Positions 6,955-15,876 of a DNA stretch of 28,202 nucleotides are shown here, piece by piece (within the stretch, counting starts at the first letter, position 1; each line of letters starts with the position of its first letter). Source of the stretch: a bacterium (GTDB taxonomy: Bacteria; Electryoneota; Electryoneia; Electryoneales; Electryoneaceae); assembly GCA_028278125.1 (NCBI GenBank), contig JANQEY010000261.1, positions 1 through 28,202 on the forward strand, in the 5' to 3' direction. A program made the translations under genes and the position numbers. Under the pieces are notes generated by a model. The model saw only the letters and a program-made list of their open reading frames with translations. It was not told the origin of the DNA and made no database searches.

Positions 6955-8505
6955 TTACCAGCGTTCTGTAACCGATTTACCCTGCATAAAGAGCATCAGG
7001 TAATCCTGTCCACCGGCCTTGGAATCTGTTCCGGACATGTTGAATCCACCGAATGGCTGAACACCAACCAACGCACCGGTAATCTTACGGTTCAGATAGA
7101 GGTTACCTGAGTGAAGTTCTTTGCGGGCACGTTCCAGGCGGGCACGATCATTTGAAATCAATCCACCTGTCAGACCAAACTCAGTACCGTTGAAGATCTC
7201 AATAGCATGTTCAAAATCATCAGCCTTGATACAGGCAAGAACCGGCCCGAAAATCTCTTCCTGGGCGATACGGTCATTTTCCTTGACATTGGAAAATACT
7301 GTCGGCTCAACATAGTAGCCACCATCCTTGGTCCCACCACCACACTCAAGCTTGCCACCATCTTCCTTAGCGAACTCGATATATTCCTTGATTTTTTCAA
7401 ACGCGGCAGCGTCAATAACAGCACCGAGGTTGGGATTATTTGAAGGATGATCAACCACCAGCTTCTTCGCGAGGTCAGTAACTTTCTTCACAACCGTGTC
7501 ATATAACGGAGCTTCAATGATCAGGCGGCTGCAGGCGGAACATTTCTGTCCCTGGAAACCGAAGGCTGCCATCACAGCCTGCTCTGCGGCGTAATCGGGA
7601 TCTGCGGTAGCGTCAACAATCTGGGCATCCTTACCACCCATCTCGAGGATGGTTCTCTTGATCCAGACCTGTCCTGGAGCTGTTTTCGCGGCCAGTTCAT
7701 GAATATGGAGACCGACTTCTTTTGAACCGGTGAAAGCGATTGCACGTGTTTTGGGATGACCGACAAGGGTATCACCAACTTCTCCTCCACTGCCTGGGCA
7801 GAAGTTAACGATATTTTCCGGCAGACCGGCTTCGAGAAGGAGATCAATAAACCTTGCAGCAACGACCGGGGCTGTAGATGCCGGTTTCAGGATAACAGTG
7901 TTACCTGTAACCAATGCTGCAGTTGTCATACCAGCCATAATCGCCAGCGGGAAATTCCAGGGTGGAATTACAACGATTGGCCCGAGGGGAATATAATAGA
8001 GATTATTCTCTTCTCCCGGATAGGGAACTACAGGCTGTGCGGGTCCGAGACGCATCATTTCACGACCGTAGAATTCCAGGAAGTCAATCGCTTCAGAGGT
8101 ATCGCCGTCTGCTTCAGCCCAGTTCTTTGATTCTTCATAAACCATCGCCGCACTGAATTCATGCTTACGGTCACGTAACAGTTTCGCAGCCTTGAGAAGA
8201 ATACGACCACGGAAGTCCGGTTCTGTCCAACGCCAGTAATCATTAAATACTTCGTAAGCGCTGTTGACTGCTTTTTCAGCGATTTCTTTGGTAGCTTTAC
8301 CTACTGATCCCACTACAGCAGAAGGATTAGCAGGATCAATCGATTCAATCTTTTTCTCTGTTTTTATCCGTTCACCGTCGATAAGAAGATCCCAGTGACG
8401 TCCAAATTCACCCTTGATTTTTTCGAGAGCAAGTTCAAATGCTTCCTTGTTCTTCGGATCGTTAAAATCTGTAAAAGGCTCGTTTTTGAAAGGCATCAGT
8501 GCCAT
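6955..8505 (-). CDS. pruA: L-glutamate gamma-semialdehyde (P5C) dehydrogenase
   Basis: NAD-dependent oxidation of L-glutamate gamma-semialdehyde (open form of pyrroline-5-carboxylate) to glutamate, the second step of proline breakdown; also reached from arginine/ornithine. The start at 8505 is chosen because GGGAGG lies 7 nt upstream and the resulting 516 residues match stand-alone RocA/PruA-type enzymes; an upstream in-frame ATG at 8577 would add 24 unlikely residues. The aldehyde-dehydrogenase signature is complete: PPWNFP at 181-186, Lys207 in [13 protein letters not shown] near 258-265, general base Glu288 in LEMGGKD, catalytic Cys322 in GQKCSACSR, and EEIFGPVL further on. No proline dehydrogenase gene lies next to it. 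It has its own terminator and is probably monocistronic. The equivalent name is rocA. Confidence 0.93.
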   Translation of the reverse strand: MALMPFKNEPFTDFNDPKNKEAFELALEKIKGEFGRHWDLLIDGERIKTEKKIESIDPANPSAVVGSVGKATKEIAEKAVNSAYEVFNDYWRWTEPDFRGRILLKAAKLLRDRKHEFSAAMVYEESKNWAEADGDTSEAIDFLEFYGREMMRLGPAQPVVPYPGEENNLYYIPLGPIVVIPPWNFPLAIMAGMTTAALVTGNTVILKPASTAPVVAARFIDLLLEAGLPENIVNFCPGSGGEVGDTLVGHPKTRAIAFTGSKEVGLHIHELAAKTAPGQVWIKRTILEMGGKDAQIVDATADPDYAAEQAVMAAFGFQGQKCSACSRLIIEAPLYDTVVKKVTDLAKKLVVDHPSNNPNLGAVIDAAAFEKIKEYIEFAKEDGGKLECGGGTKDGGYYVEPTVFSNVKENDRIAQEEIFGPVLACIKADDFEHAIEIFNGTEFGLTGGLISNDRARLERARKELHSGNLYLNRKITGALVGVQPFGGFNMSGTDSKAGGQDYLMLFMQGKSVTERW

Positions 8506-8703
8506 GTTTAATCCTCCCTGAATTTCTAAGCCCGGTATGATCGGAAATTGTCGATTTTCAAACCGAACTGTTATCATTTTAAATGGAAATATTCAGATCG
8601 CTAATGGAGACGAAATATACTGAGGAGTGTTTGATTGGTCAACGGAAGTTTTTATATCTGGCTCAAGCTGAACCAGTGGAAATTCCTTGTTAAATGTAAA
8701 ACG

Positions 8704-8732
8704 AAAACGGGACTCAAACTGAGTCCCGTTTT
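8704..8732 (-). terminator. Strong stem-loop terminator of the aldolase gene
   Basis: AAAACGGGACTCA (8704-8716) and TGAGTCCCGTTTT (8720-8732) form a perfect 13-bp stem with a 3-nt loop. It starts 22 bp past the aldolase stop and is flanked by T-rich sequence on the minus strand. Confidence 0.88.
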
Positions 8733-8754
8733 AATCCTGGAGATATTACTATTT

Positions 8755-9828
8755 CTATCCCAACAATGGATTTTTATCCATATCGTTCAGGTCTTCAAAT
8801 GCCTGGCGTAACCTGTCGATGAAGTACTGTTCCGCCTGGCGTAACCATACTCTCGGATCATAGATCTTTTTATTCGGCTTGTCATCACCCTCAGGATTAC
8901 CGATCTGGGTTTTCAGGTAATCAGCCTTGTCATTAAAATAGTCACGGATTCCACTTGCAAACGCCCACTGCTGGTCTGTATCGATATTCATCTTTATAGC
9001 ACCGTAGGAAATAGCTTCACGGATCTGTTCCTGTGACGATCCCGAACCACCATGGAAGACAAAGCTGCACGGGTTGTTACCGGTGTTATATTTTTCCTGC
9101 ACATAATCCTGGCAGTTCTTTAGGATGATCGGGGTGAGCTTAACGTTACCCGGTTTATATACACCGTGAACATTTCCGAATGCCGCGGCGATGGTAAACT
9201 TGTCGCTTATTTTACTCAATTCTTCATAAGCGTAGCCAACGTCTTCGGGTTGTGTATAAAGACGGGAGCTGTCGATGTCTGTATGATCAACACCATCTTC
9301 TTCACCGCCTGTGACACCCAGTTCGATTTCAAGGGTCATCCCTATCTTTGCCATTCTTTCAAGACGCGGTTTGCATTCTTCAATATTGTCCTGCAACGGT
9401 TCCGCGGACAGGTCAATCATGTGAGAACTGAAGAGCGGTTCTCCATGCACTTTATAATATTCTTCGCTGGCATCGATCAATCCGTCAACCCAGGGAAGGA
9501 GCTTACGGGCGGCATGGTCCGTGTGCAGGATAACAATTATCCCATAAAGATCAGCCAGTTCTCTTACATGTTTGGCTGCTGCTACCGCCCCGGCGATCAT
9601 TGCCGAATGGTTTTCATTGGATAATCCTTTGCCGCCGTAAAAATGCGCACCGCTGCTGGAAAGTTGAATAATGATAGGTGAATTGGCTTCGCGGGCTGTT
9701 TCCATAGATGCATTAATCGAGTTGGTTCCCACAACATTAACAGCCGGTAAAGCAAACTGGTTTTCCTTGGCAATCGCGAAAACTTCCTGTACTCGATCAC
9801 CGGTAATAACTCCACCTGTTGCAGACAT
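8755..9828 (-). CDS. fbaA: Class II fructose-bisphosphate aldolase
   Basis: Zinc-dependent reversible cleavage of fructose 1,6-bisphosphate to dihydroxyacetone phosphate and glyceraldehyde 3-phosphate in glycolysis/gluconeogenesis. With the start at 9828, supported by AGGAGGG 5 nt upstream, the protein has 357 residues, almost the length of E. coli FbaA (359). An in-frame start at 9900 would add 24 residues that cover the ribosome site and is rejected. Key residues by analogy with E. coli: catalytic Asp104 and zinc ligand His105 in LHTDHAA, Glu169 region in LEIELGVTGGEEDG, zinc ligands His221 in GNVHGVY and His259 in FHGGSGSS, and the substrate-binding NIDTDQQW at 281-288. It is the long FbaA (type A) subclass. 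A strong terminator follows, so it is probably transcribed alone. Confidence 0.96.
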   Translation of the reverse strand: MSATGGVITGDRVQEVFAIAKENQFALPAVNVVGTNSINASMETAREANSPIIIQLSSSGAHFYGGKGLSNENHSAMIAGAVAAAKHVRELADLYGIIVILHTDHAARKLLPWVDGLIDASEEYYKVHGEPLFSSHMIDLSAEPLQDNIEECKPRLERMAKIGMTLEIELGVTGGEEDGVDHTDIDSSRLYTQPEDVGYAYEELSKISDKFTIAAAFGNVHGVYKPGNVKLTPIILKNCQDYVQEKYNTGNNPCSFVFHGGSGSSQEQIREAISYGAIKMNIDTDQQWAFASGIRDYFNDKADYLKTQIGNPEGDDKPNKKIYDPRVWLRQAEQYFIDRLRQAFEDLNDMDKNPLLG

Positions 9829-9833
9829 CAAAT

Positions 9834-9840
9834 CCCTCCT
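9834..9840 (-). promoter_or_regulatory. Ribosome site deciding the aldolase start
   Basis: AGGAGGG on the minus strand, 5 nt before ATG 9828. It sets the true N terminus as MSATGGVITGD and excludes the longer open frame beginning at 9900. Confidence 0.85.
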
Positions 9841-9976
9841 CTTGATCATAGAATTTGGAACTTCAGATGTAGAAAACATCTCCCAGGTGGGCCATTTCAC
9901 ATGAATCGGTCCACTGAGCTAAATCTAACAATCCTGTTTCGAAAAAAGTACTCGAGCCGGAGGCTCATTAACAAAT

Positions 9977-10012
9977 AATAGAATCCCGGTTAATGTTAAC
10001 CGGGATTCTATT
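9977..10012 (-). terminator. Long perfect stem-loop after the esterase gene
   Basis: A 17-bp perfect inverted repeat (9977-9993 with 9996-10012; core AGAATCCCGGTTAA/TTAACCGGGATTCT) with a 2-nt spacer, 33 bp past the esterase stop. T-rich sequence on both sides could let it work in either direction; the nearest gene that needs it is the esterase. Confidence 0.8.
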
Positions 10013-10044
10013 AAAGTTTTAGATAATTTGCATTCGCTTATCAA

Positions 10045-11232
10045 TTAAAACTGATCGCTAACCCATTGCAGCATCAGTTTCACACGTTCGTATGTATGAG
10101 TAGTATGATCGGCTGGGATCATGTTTCCTTCGGAGTCTTCAACGCCCTCAAAATAAGTATCCGTGTCAAGATCATCCAGTACTGAATTATACGCTGTGGC
10201 AAATGCTGAATGAGCATTGTTCAGATATAGGTCATCATCTACACCAACATCGAGGTATAGAGGAATACCGTCTATATTCGCTGATTGACCTCCAAGGAAC
10301 CGTGTCAGGATATCATGTTCCATCCACCGATCCCAGGTAAGATCATCAATCGTACCATCGTGACCGATTGGCAGATTTATTCCTATTGGTGTATAAATTG
10401 GATTACCTGATGAATCTACTCCACTTATCATTGTTTGAAGTAACGTTGGGAAATATGGATCTGCAGGATTATAAGGGCTGAAAGCGGCTGACATGGCGAA
10501 CATCATGGCAGTTATTGTACGTTCAGTTGTGGGATACATCATATTAGCCCATGCTGTACTATCCCCAACTCCACCAGTGTTTGTCAGGATTGTATCATAA
10601 CCTGTCTCCTGCAATACTGCCGGCAATAAGACCTGGACAACATCAAAAGAGATAGGTGCTGATAGAGCAGAGATATTTCCGAATACACCGGGATTATTCA
10701 AGGCAATATTCATGGCACCGTATCCACCCATTGACTGACCGCCGATGGCTTTCCCTTCAGGATCCGTTGAAACGTTAAAGTTAGATTCTACTTCAGGGAT
10801 AATTCCCATTATATGACTTTCAGCCTGTCCGACAGCTAAATGTCCACTATCGGTATAAAAAGAACCCCCAAGAGCATTTTTACCGTTTGGCATTACAATC
10901 ACCATCGGATCCATCATGCCGTTTGCTATCAAATAGTCAGCGGCATCTGTAGCGCTGAAGAGAGCTACAAAATAGTTCTCGTCTCCACCAAAACCATGAA
11001 GGAGGTAAAGAACGGGGAAAGGATCACCGGTATCGCTGTATCCAGGAGGTGTATAGACATAATAAAAAGATGGAACACTATCATTCATCACATATGCAAA
11101 ATCATCTGCGAATGGAACGATATTTCCATTTGCGATCGAAGGAGCGGTTGGGGCATCGTTCTCGGAACCGCAGCCGACGATCATCAGGGATGCCATCACG
11201 AGGAGGGCAATAACAAAATAAAACTTATTCAT
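10045..11232 (-). CDS. Esterase-family alpha/beta-hydrolase lipoprotein
   Basis: A 395-residue putative serine esterase (Esterase D/PF00756-like) anchored to a membrane by a lipid. The N terminus is MNKFYFVIALLVMASLMIVGC, with Cys21 in a lipobox, followed by a polar linker. The hydrolase domain shows YVYTPPGY, VLYLLHGFGGDENY (oxyanion region, 74-87), VIVMPNGKN, and nucleophile Ser167 in GGQSMGGYGA. A C-terminal histidine (376 or 379, in ADHTTHTYERV) and an aspartate in LDVGVDDDLY are candidate triad partners. Substrates of this family include feruloyl esters, S-formylglutathione and trehalose esters; the true one is unknown. A GGAGA ribosome site precedes the ATG. It starts only 17 bp after the FadL-like gene, so the two are very probably one operon. 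Confidence 0.85.
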   Translation of the reverse strand: MNKFYFVIALLVMASLMIVGCGSENDAPTAPSIANGNIVPFADDFAYVMNDSVPSFYYVYTPPGYSDTGDPFPVLYLLHGFGGDENYFVALFSATDAADYLIANGMMDPMVIVMPNGKNALGGSFYTDSGHLAVGQAESHIMGIIPEVESNFNVSTDPEGKAIGGQSMGGYGAMNIALNNPGVFGNISALSAPISFDVVQVLLPAVLQETGYDTILTNTGGVGDSTAWANMMYPTTERTITAMMFAMSAAFSPYNPADPYFPTLLQTMISGVDSSGNPIYTPIGINLPIGHDGTIDDLTWDRWMEHDILTRFLGGQSANIDGIPLYLDVGVDDDLYLNNAHSAFATAYNSVLDDLDTDTYFEGVEDSEGNMIPADHTTHTYERVKLMLQWVSDQF

Positions 11233-11249
11233 CGTCGTCTCCTTCCGAG

Positions 11250-12656
11250 TTAAAACCGGTAACCGATTGTCATACCGAACGTGTCAACCTGCATCTTCCA
11301 TGTTCCGGCAATATTGTCATGAACGCCATCACTGTCGAGATCTTCTGATATTACATCACGTTCACCCGAGAAAAGATGTTCCCAGTATGCCTGGAAGAAC
11401 AGTTTATCGGTAATGTTGTATGATCCACCAATGCTGATGTTATGCTTGTCTGCTACGTCCGTGATAGTCGGACGCAGGCTGGCATCAGGAATCGGGCTGG
11501 GATCGAAATAGTATCCCAGGTAAAGCTCAAGTCCCTTTTCCGGAACAGCCATATAGCTTGCACCGACGTTAAAACGGAACGAGTCTTCGTACTCGAGCAA
11601 CAGTTCTGAATCTTCAGCCGGTTCACCTGTAGGGCCATCACCATCCATAATGATATCGATCTTGTCTACAGCACCCCAGTTAGTCCAGTGAAGATCGAGT
11701 GCGACAGTAAACCTGTCATTTAAGTCATAAGCAAAACCCAGCCCTGCTTCCATTGGCAACGGGAAATCTGCTTCAGCATCAGGCTCGGCAATTATACTGC
11801 CACCACTGAACAAAGCTGCTTGCGATGGATCCAAGGCTACAATCCCCGGATTCGTCGGCAGGATTAGTTCCTGTACAACCTTGCCGTCGAGAGGAATAGT
11901 CGACGGACCCTTGTAACTGAAACCGACATGAAAGTCGTCGGTGATGTCATAAAGAACACCCATATTAAATCCAAAACCGATTCCGTGGCCTTCGAGACCC
12001 GCTTTCGCGTAAAAATGTTCTACCGGGAGCGGAGCTCCTGACGGTATGGCAGAAGGGCTGTTCAGAAGGACATCCGCCCAGATAAGTCCAAGGCCAAGTC
12101 CTAACTTCAGTTTGTCTGTAGCCTGGTAACCGATTGAAGGATGAATATCGATCACCTTCAGGTCACTGTACCAGGCGTCGTCTGGAAAGTCGACATCGTT
12201 GTTGTACCCATGAGGTGGTCCGGTAAAAAGATTTTCCCAACGGGCGCCCAACGCCGCAGGTGCAAAAACGCTCAAACCGGTAGTCCACTGATCGTTAATC
12301 TGGTAGGTTAAACCAAAACTACCTGCTGGGAATGCCTCAGCACGTGTAGTTTCTTCTGTCCCGTTCCTGTATCCATCGTAACCCGGGTAAGCTGAGGACA
12401 TATCCGGGGTTAACCAGACCATCGGAAACAGGCTTTTTACCTCAATACTTAAGGCATTACCCTGCCCGGCAAGACCGGCAGGATTCCAGTACATGGCGGA
12501 ATAATCATCCGCGATCGCCCGGTATGCTCCAGCCATGGATAGTGCCTTGGCTCCAACACCGGCCAGGTTGTATCCACCGGCAAATACTAATCCGGGCAAT
12601 ACAAGTAGAAATACCAGGATGACTAAAGGTTGAAAAACTCTCGCATGATTTCTCAA
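11250..12656 (-). CDS. OmpP1/FadL/TodX-family outer-membrane transport protein
   Basis: A 468-residue outer-membrane beta-barrel predicted to let hydrophobic compounds such as fatty acids or aromatics cross the outer membrane. The signal peptide spans roughly residues 1-26 (ending LVFAGG). The mature N terminus, GYNLAGVGAKALSMAGAYRAIADDYSAMYWNPAGLA, is the diagnostic family start (A..G.A...ADD.SA.YWNPAGL). Alternating amphipathic strands follow, and the chain ends in GMTIGYRF, with the terminal aromatic residue typical of barrel insertion signals. The start is a TTG at 12656 with AAGGAGGG 6 nt upstream; no in-frame ATG precedes the signal peptide. It forms an operon with the esterase lipoprotein 17 bp downstream, which hints that an ester substrate is hydrolysed at the envelope and its product imported; that link is inference. 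Confidence 0.92.
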   Translation of the reverse strand: MRNHARVFQPLVILVFLLVLPGLVFAGGYNLAGVGAKALSMAGAYRAIADDYSAMYWNPAGLAGQGNALSIEVKSLFPMVWLTPDMSSAYPGYDGYRNGTEETTRAEAFPAGSFGLTYQINDQWTTGLSVFAPAALGARWENLFTGPPHGYNNDVDFPDDAWYSDLKVIDIHPSIGYQATDKLKLGLGLGLIWADVLLNSPSAIPSGAPLPVEHFYAKAGLEGHGIGFGFNMGVLYDITDDFHVGFSYKGPSTIPLDGKVVQELILPTNPGIVALDPSQAALFSGGSIIAEPDAEADFPLPMEAGLGFAYDLNDRFTVALDLHWTNWGAVDKIDIIMDGDGPTGEPAEDSELLLEYEDSFRFNVGASYMAVPEKGLELYLGYYFDPSPIPDASLRPTITDVADKHNISIGGSYNITDKLFFQAYWEHLFSGERDVISEDLDSDGVHDNIAGTWKMQVDTFGMTIGYRF

Positions 12657-12662
12657 AAGCTA

Positions 12663-12670
12663 CCCTCCTT
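12663..12670 (-). promoter_or_regulatory. Ribosome site supporting a TTG start
   Basis: AAGGAGGG on the minus strand, 6 nt before TTG 12656 of the FadL-like gene. The strength and spacing of the site make the TTG the credible start. Confidence 0.8.
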
Positions 12671-12884
12671 AAACTTGGTTAAAATCTCAATATTCGATGA
12701 ATTTGTCATTTTTATTAAAGGCAGGCAAAATATAGGTGCTGATCAGGATGTGCGCCAGATCACATAAGGTTGTGTGAGAATTTTGTTAGGAATATTCGCT
12801 CGTGGAGGCAAAATAACTAATTCTCTACAGGCTGAATTGGAAGCTGATTAACAACTACGATGAACTGAAAACTTTGGAGAAAAG

Positions 12885-12914
12885 TAAATAAAAAATGCAG
12901 GTAAAAACCTGCAT
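12885..12914 (-). terminator. Strong terminator without an adjacent gene
   Basis: ATGCAGGT (12895-12902) and ACCTGCAT (12907-12914) form a perfect 8-bp stem with an A4 loop (T4 on the minus strand). On the minus strand the stem is followed by a run of Ts reading ATTTTTTATTT, a textbook intrinsic terminator. The nearest upstream minus-strand gene ends about 600 bp away (13512). The plus-strand side also has a short T run, so it could act in both directions. Confidence 0.8.
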
Positions 12915-13511
12915 CTTTTAATCCATATCGGAGGACGAAACTATTTTCCCAGTGTTATTTCATAAATTTGTTTCATTCGATTGATTAATATTCAGTGCAT
13001 GTAAAATAAATGTTAATGATAAAGATGAATACCTAACTTCCATATGTTTTATTGAACTTTATCCCAATATTAGGCTGGGATTGATTCATTTACCGAGTAA
13101 ATCCGCCCTCCGATACGCGGGATTCTTCGTAATAAAACTAAAACTCTCTCTGCAAGAAACATGTGATCTGAAACACTCGATCAGGCAATATCAAAAATAT
13201 CCGAATTAAATCATATCCCTGTAATGAAATCAAAGACTTGAGATCTTGTCTTTGTAATTATTATTTCTATATTTACAAGCTCTATATATTATAGATGCTC
13301 AACAGCGCAGGAGGTTTAAGACTCCAGGAGCTCTGATATATACCTGCAAGAACTCTTTCCAGTTCCAGGAAAATTTCAAGCTCTCTTATTTATTCGGGAT
13401 TGAGGAGCTATTCAATTAGTATATGACTCGGAGAGTGATATTTTAACAGAATTTTCTTCAGGCAAATAGTCTGTATGATATTATTATGTCAGGACTTACT
13501 ATCTCGCGAAA

Positions 13512-15770
13512 TTAATCAATCCTATTCAACAGAGCCCCGGCAGTTGAAGGAACAACTATCTTCTCTTTCCTTACACCTCCTACACTTTTTGAACCGGACG
13601 CATTGGCATGATCCGCGTACACCGACCACCTGCCACTGGGAATCTGGAATGTTACTTCTTTAAACGGATTTGCGTTCATCAGGATCAACAGGTCGTCATT
13701 GGCGACTTTCAGTCGATACCCGTACGCAAACTCTCCCGGGCTTGCAAGAGAAACAAGGTCGCTACGTCGAGCGATACGCAGTGCCGGATGATTTTTGCGA
13801 AGTTCGATCAATCCTTTCACATAATCCCGCAATTCCTCGCATTCCGGGTATTCCATCTGTTCCCAGTCCATCCAGTTGGTTTCATCATCCTTCTCATAGC
13901 TATTGTGATCGAGCGTTCCTTTATTCGGATCTTCAATGTTACTGGCTTCTATAAACTTGGGACGTGCCCATTCGTCTCCGGCGTGAAGCATCACGGCTCC
14001 ACGGCTGGTAAAGAGAACGAACAGTCCAAAACGTAACAGGTCCATTTCGTCGGCAGGCATTCTCAAACAGGCATCCCTCCCGCCCGGTTTGGTCTTGCCC
14101 TTCTTTCCACAGACCAACCGGACAAAATCGCCGAGAGTATATCCATCATGACAAGCCAGGTAATTAACGGCATGGTGTTCCTTCTTAAACGGCCCACCGT
14201 CAAGCTGAAGGTTACCGGTAAGGTGACGAATCAGGGTGTGATCATTATCATGCGGTCCCCATTTGCCAAACATAAACGCGCTGCGTTCAGGCTCGTATCC
14301 TCTGATTCCGTCACGGAACAGATCGTTCCAGGCCCCCCATCCACGCTTGGAAAAACGGCCATGGTCATATCGTCCTCCCCACGGCTCAGCGATCAGATGA
14401 ATACCCGGGAAATCTTTCTTAAGTGTCTGCGTGATCGCATCCAGTGTACCGCCGTCAATCAATCCTGCAAGGTCAAATCGGAATCCGTCGATCCCATACA
14501 ATTTTACCCAGTGTTGTAGCGATTCAATAATCAGCTTGCGGATCATTGGACGTTCAGTACGAAGATCGTTACCGCAATAACTTTCACCCATCATCTTCCC
14601 CTTGCGGTCATGGCGGAGAGAATAGAGGGGATCAATCTGTCTCAGAGGATTCTGACCGTACTGGGCAATGTGATTATAGACAACATCAACTATAACTGAT
14701 AGTCCCGCCTCGTGCAGTTTTTCGACCATTGTCCGCATCTGCTTCACCTGGCGGCCGTCGACACCAATCCAGGCACCATCTTTCCGTGAAAATCCCGACG
14801 CGTAACGTGCTTCCGGGGCAAAATAAAAGGCAGGCATATAACCCCAGTGGTTGCGGGAATAACGGTTCCAGGTATTATGGATAGGCAGGGATGAATCATC
14901 AAAAGTCGGTTCGTAATAATCGTAGTCCTGCAATGGCAGCCACTCTACCGTATTTATCCCGAGGTCTGTCAGCATCCGCAGCGGGCTTCCCTTGGCATCA
15001 TGAACAGCACCGAGGTATGTGCCACGGTTGGTATACGGTAGGGAACGGGCCAATGCAGAAAAGTCTTTTACATGCGCTTCATAGATAGTCAGGTCACGCG
15101 GCTGAACCTCGATGTGGCCGAGGGGAGGAAGGTTATACACATCACGCTGGAGAACCACGGTAAGGGATTCACGTTGCCATGTATTCCTCTTTGCAACCGC
15201 CCAGGAATAGGGATCAGCAAATATAACATCATCTATATTTTCAATAGCAAACAGGCTCTCGACCTTGTAACCATACAGACGACCGGGTCGAAGTTCATCC
15301 GTTGATGTTTCCCATGTCCCTTCACGTTCTGAAAAATCCATGGGAATTAGCGCTACAGGAAGTTCATCAGGTTTGTCAAATACAACCAGGGTAGAGGATT
15401 TTATACGGGGAGCGAAGAATCTAACAGTTGCGTTTTCGCCATCCCATGTAAGCCCCATCGGTTTATCAGATGAAATCCTGTCGAGTAATTCTTCCGGCAA
15501 GAGTGGAAATATTCGTCCATCAGGCAGTTTTACCCGGTATTTTTTGGTAAGATCAAAACGACCCTCGAGGGCTATTCTGTGCGGAGCCTGCCGCCAGATT
15601 TTTTTTGGTTTCCCACCGGGAAGAAACTTAAAATCTTTTGGAGAGGGTAATTCAGCAAGAGGCGCATCGAATAACAACGCCGCAATTGTGGACGATTCCA
15701 GGCTGGCTATTTTTAATTCAGGTAAGGTGATTGATATGGCTTCTTCATTTTTAACTACCATCTTGTCCAT
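13512..15770 (-). CDS. GH13 pullulanase / glycogen-debranching type enzyme
   Basis: A 752-residue alpha-amylase-superfamily enzyme, probably cleaving alpha-1,6 branches in glycogen, starch or pullulan. A CBM48-like N-terminal domain covers about residues 100-200 (GLTWDGENATVRFFAP), followed by the catalytic barrel. Conserved GH13 regions are visible: region I DVVYNH at 362-367, nucleophile Asp433 in GFRFDLAGL, acid/base Glu462 in IAEPWGG, and Asp542 in YLACHDGYTL. NHWGYMPAFYFAPE (307-320) replaces the YNWGYNP motif of classical pullulanases, and region IV has HDG instead of the more common HDN, so this is a divergent member. There is no signal peptide, suggesting a cytoplasmic glycogen-related role. 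The first ATG is only 2 nt from GGAGG (15773-15777); the ATG at 15761 (Met4), 11 nt away, is an alternative start. Confidence 0.85.
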   Translation of the reverse strand: MDKMVVKNEEAISITLPELKIASLESSTIAALLFDAPLAELPSPKDFKFLPGGKPKKIWRQAPHRIALEGRFDLTKKYRVKLPDGRIFPLLPEELLDRISSDKPMGLTWDGENATVRFFAPRIKSSTLVVFDKPDELPVALIPMDFSEREGTWETSTDELRPGRLYGYKVESLFAIENIDDVIFADPYSWAVAKRNTWQRESLTVVLQRDVYNLPPLGHIEVQPRDLTIYEAHVKDFSALARSLPYTNRGTYLGAVHDAKGSPLRMLTDLGINTVEWLPLQDYDYYEPTFDDSSLPIHNTWNRYSRNHWGYMPAFYFAPEARYASGFSRKDGAWIGVDGRQVKQMRTMVEKLHEAGLSVIVDVVYNHIAQYGQNPLRQIDPLYSLRHDRKGKMMGESYCGNDLRTERPMIRKLIIESLQHWVKLYGIDGFRFDLAGLIDGGTLDAITQTLKKDFPGIHLIAEPWGGRYDHGRFSKRGWGAWNDLFRDGIRGYEPERSAFMFGKWGPHDNDHTLIRHLTGNLQLDGGPFKKEHHAVNYLACHDGYTLGDFVRLVCGKKGKTKPGGRDACLRMPADEMDLLRFGLFVLFTSRGAVMLHAGDEWARPKFIEASNIEDPNKGTLDHNSYEKDDETNWMDWEQMEYPECEELRDYVKGLIELRKNHPALRIARRSDLVSLASPGEFAYGYRLKVANDDLLILMNANPFKEVTFQIPSGRWSVYADHANASGSKSVGGVRKEKIVVPSTAGALLNRID

Positions 15771-15876
15771 AACCTCCAGTAGATTATCAGAACAGATGGA
15801 ATGTAATATAATTAATTGCTTTTATGTTCTATCGCTTCAGCTAAAAAAGAAATTTTATTTGACGATATTCCCTGTT

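Larger units (their letters stand above)
12657..13511. other. Gene-free 855-bp interval
   Basis: AT-rich, with no convincing gene on either strand. The left end carries the FadL ribosome site (12663-12670), and its promoter is presumably nearby. A strong terminator sits at 12885-12914, far from any recognised upstream gene. A short minus-strand frame reading MKQIYEITLGK ends in a stop at 12941-12943, just before that terminator, but is only 11 codons from its ATG. A weak inverted repeat CAAAGAC/GTCTTTG lies at 13231-13254. The rest shows nothing I can interpret. Confidence 0.6.

Noticed and set aside
8506..8577. Longer N terminus for the P5C dehydrogenase
   Set aside because: It would translate through the GGGAGG ribosome site and add residues not found in the family.
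9166..9624. 152-codon plus-strand frame inside the aldolase gene
   Set aside because: Antisense to a strongly supported enzyme; no ribosome site and no recognisable domain.
13231..13254. CAAAGAC/GTCTTTG inverted repeat as terminator of the GH13 gene
   Set aside because: AT-rich 7-bp stem with a 10-nt loop, about 260 bp past the stop and with only a broken T run; too weak to call.
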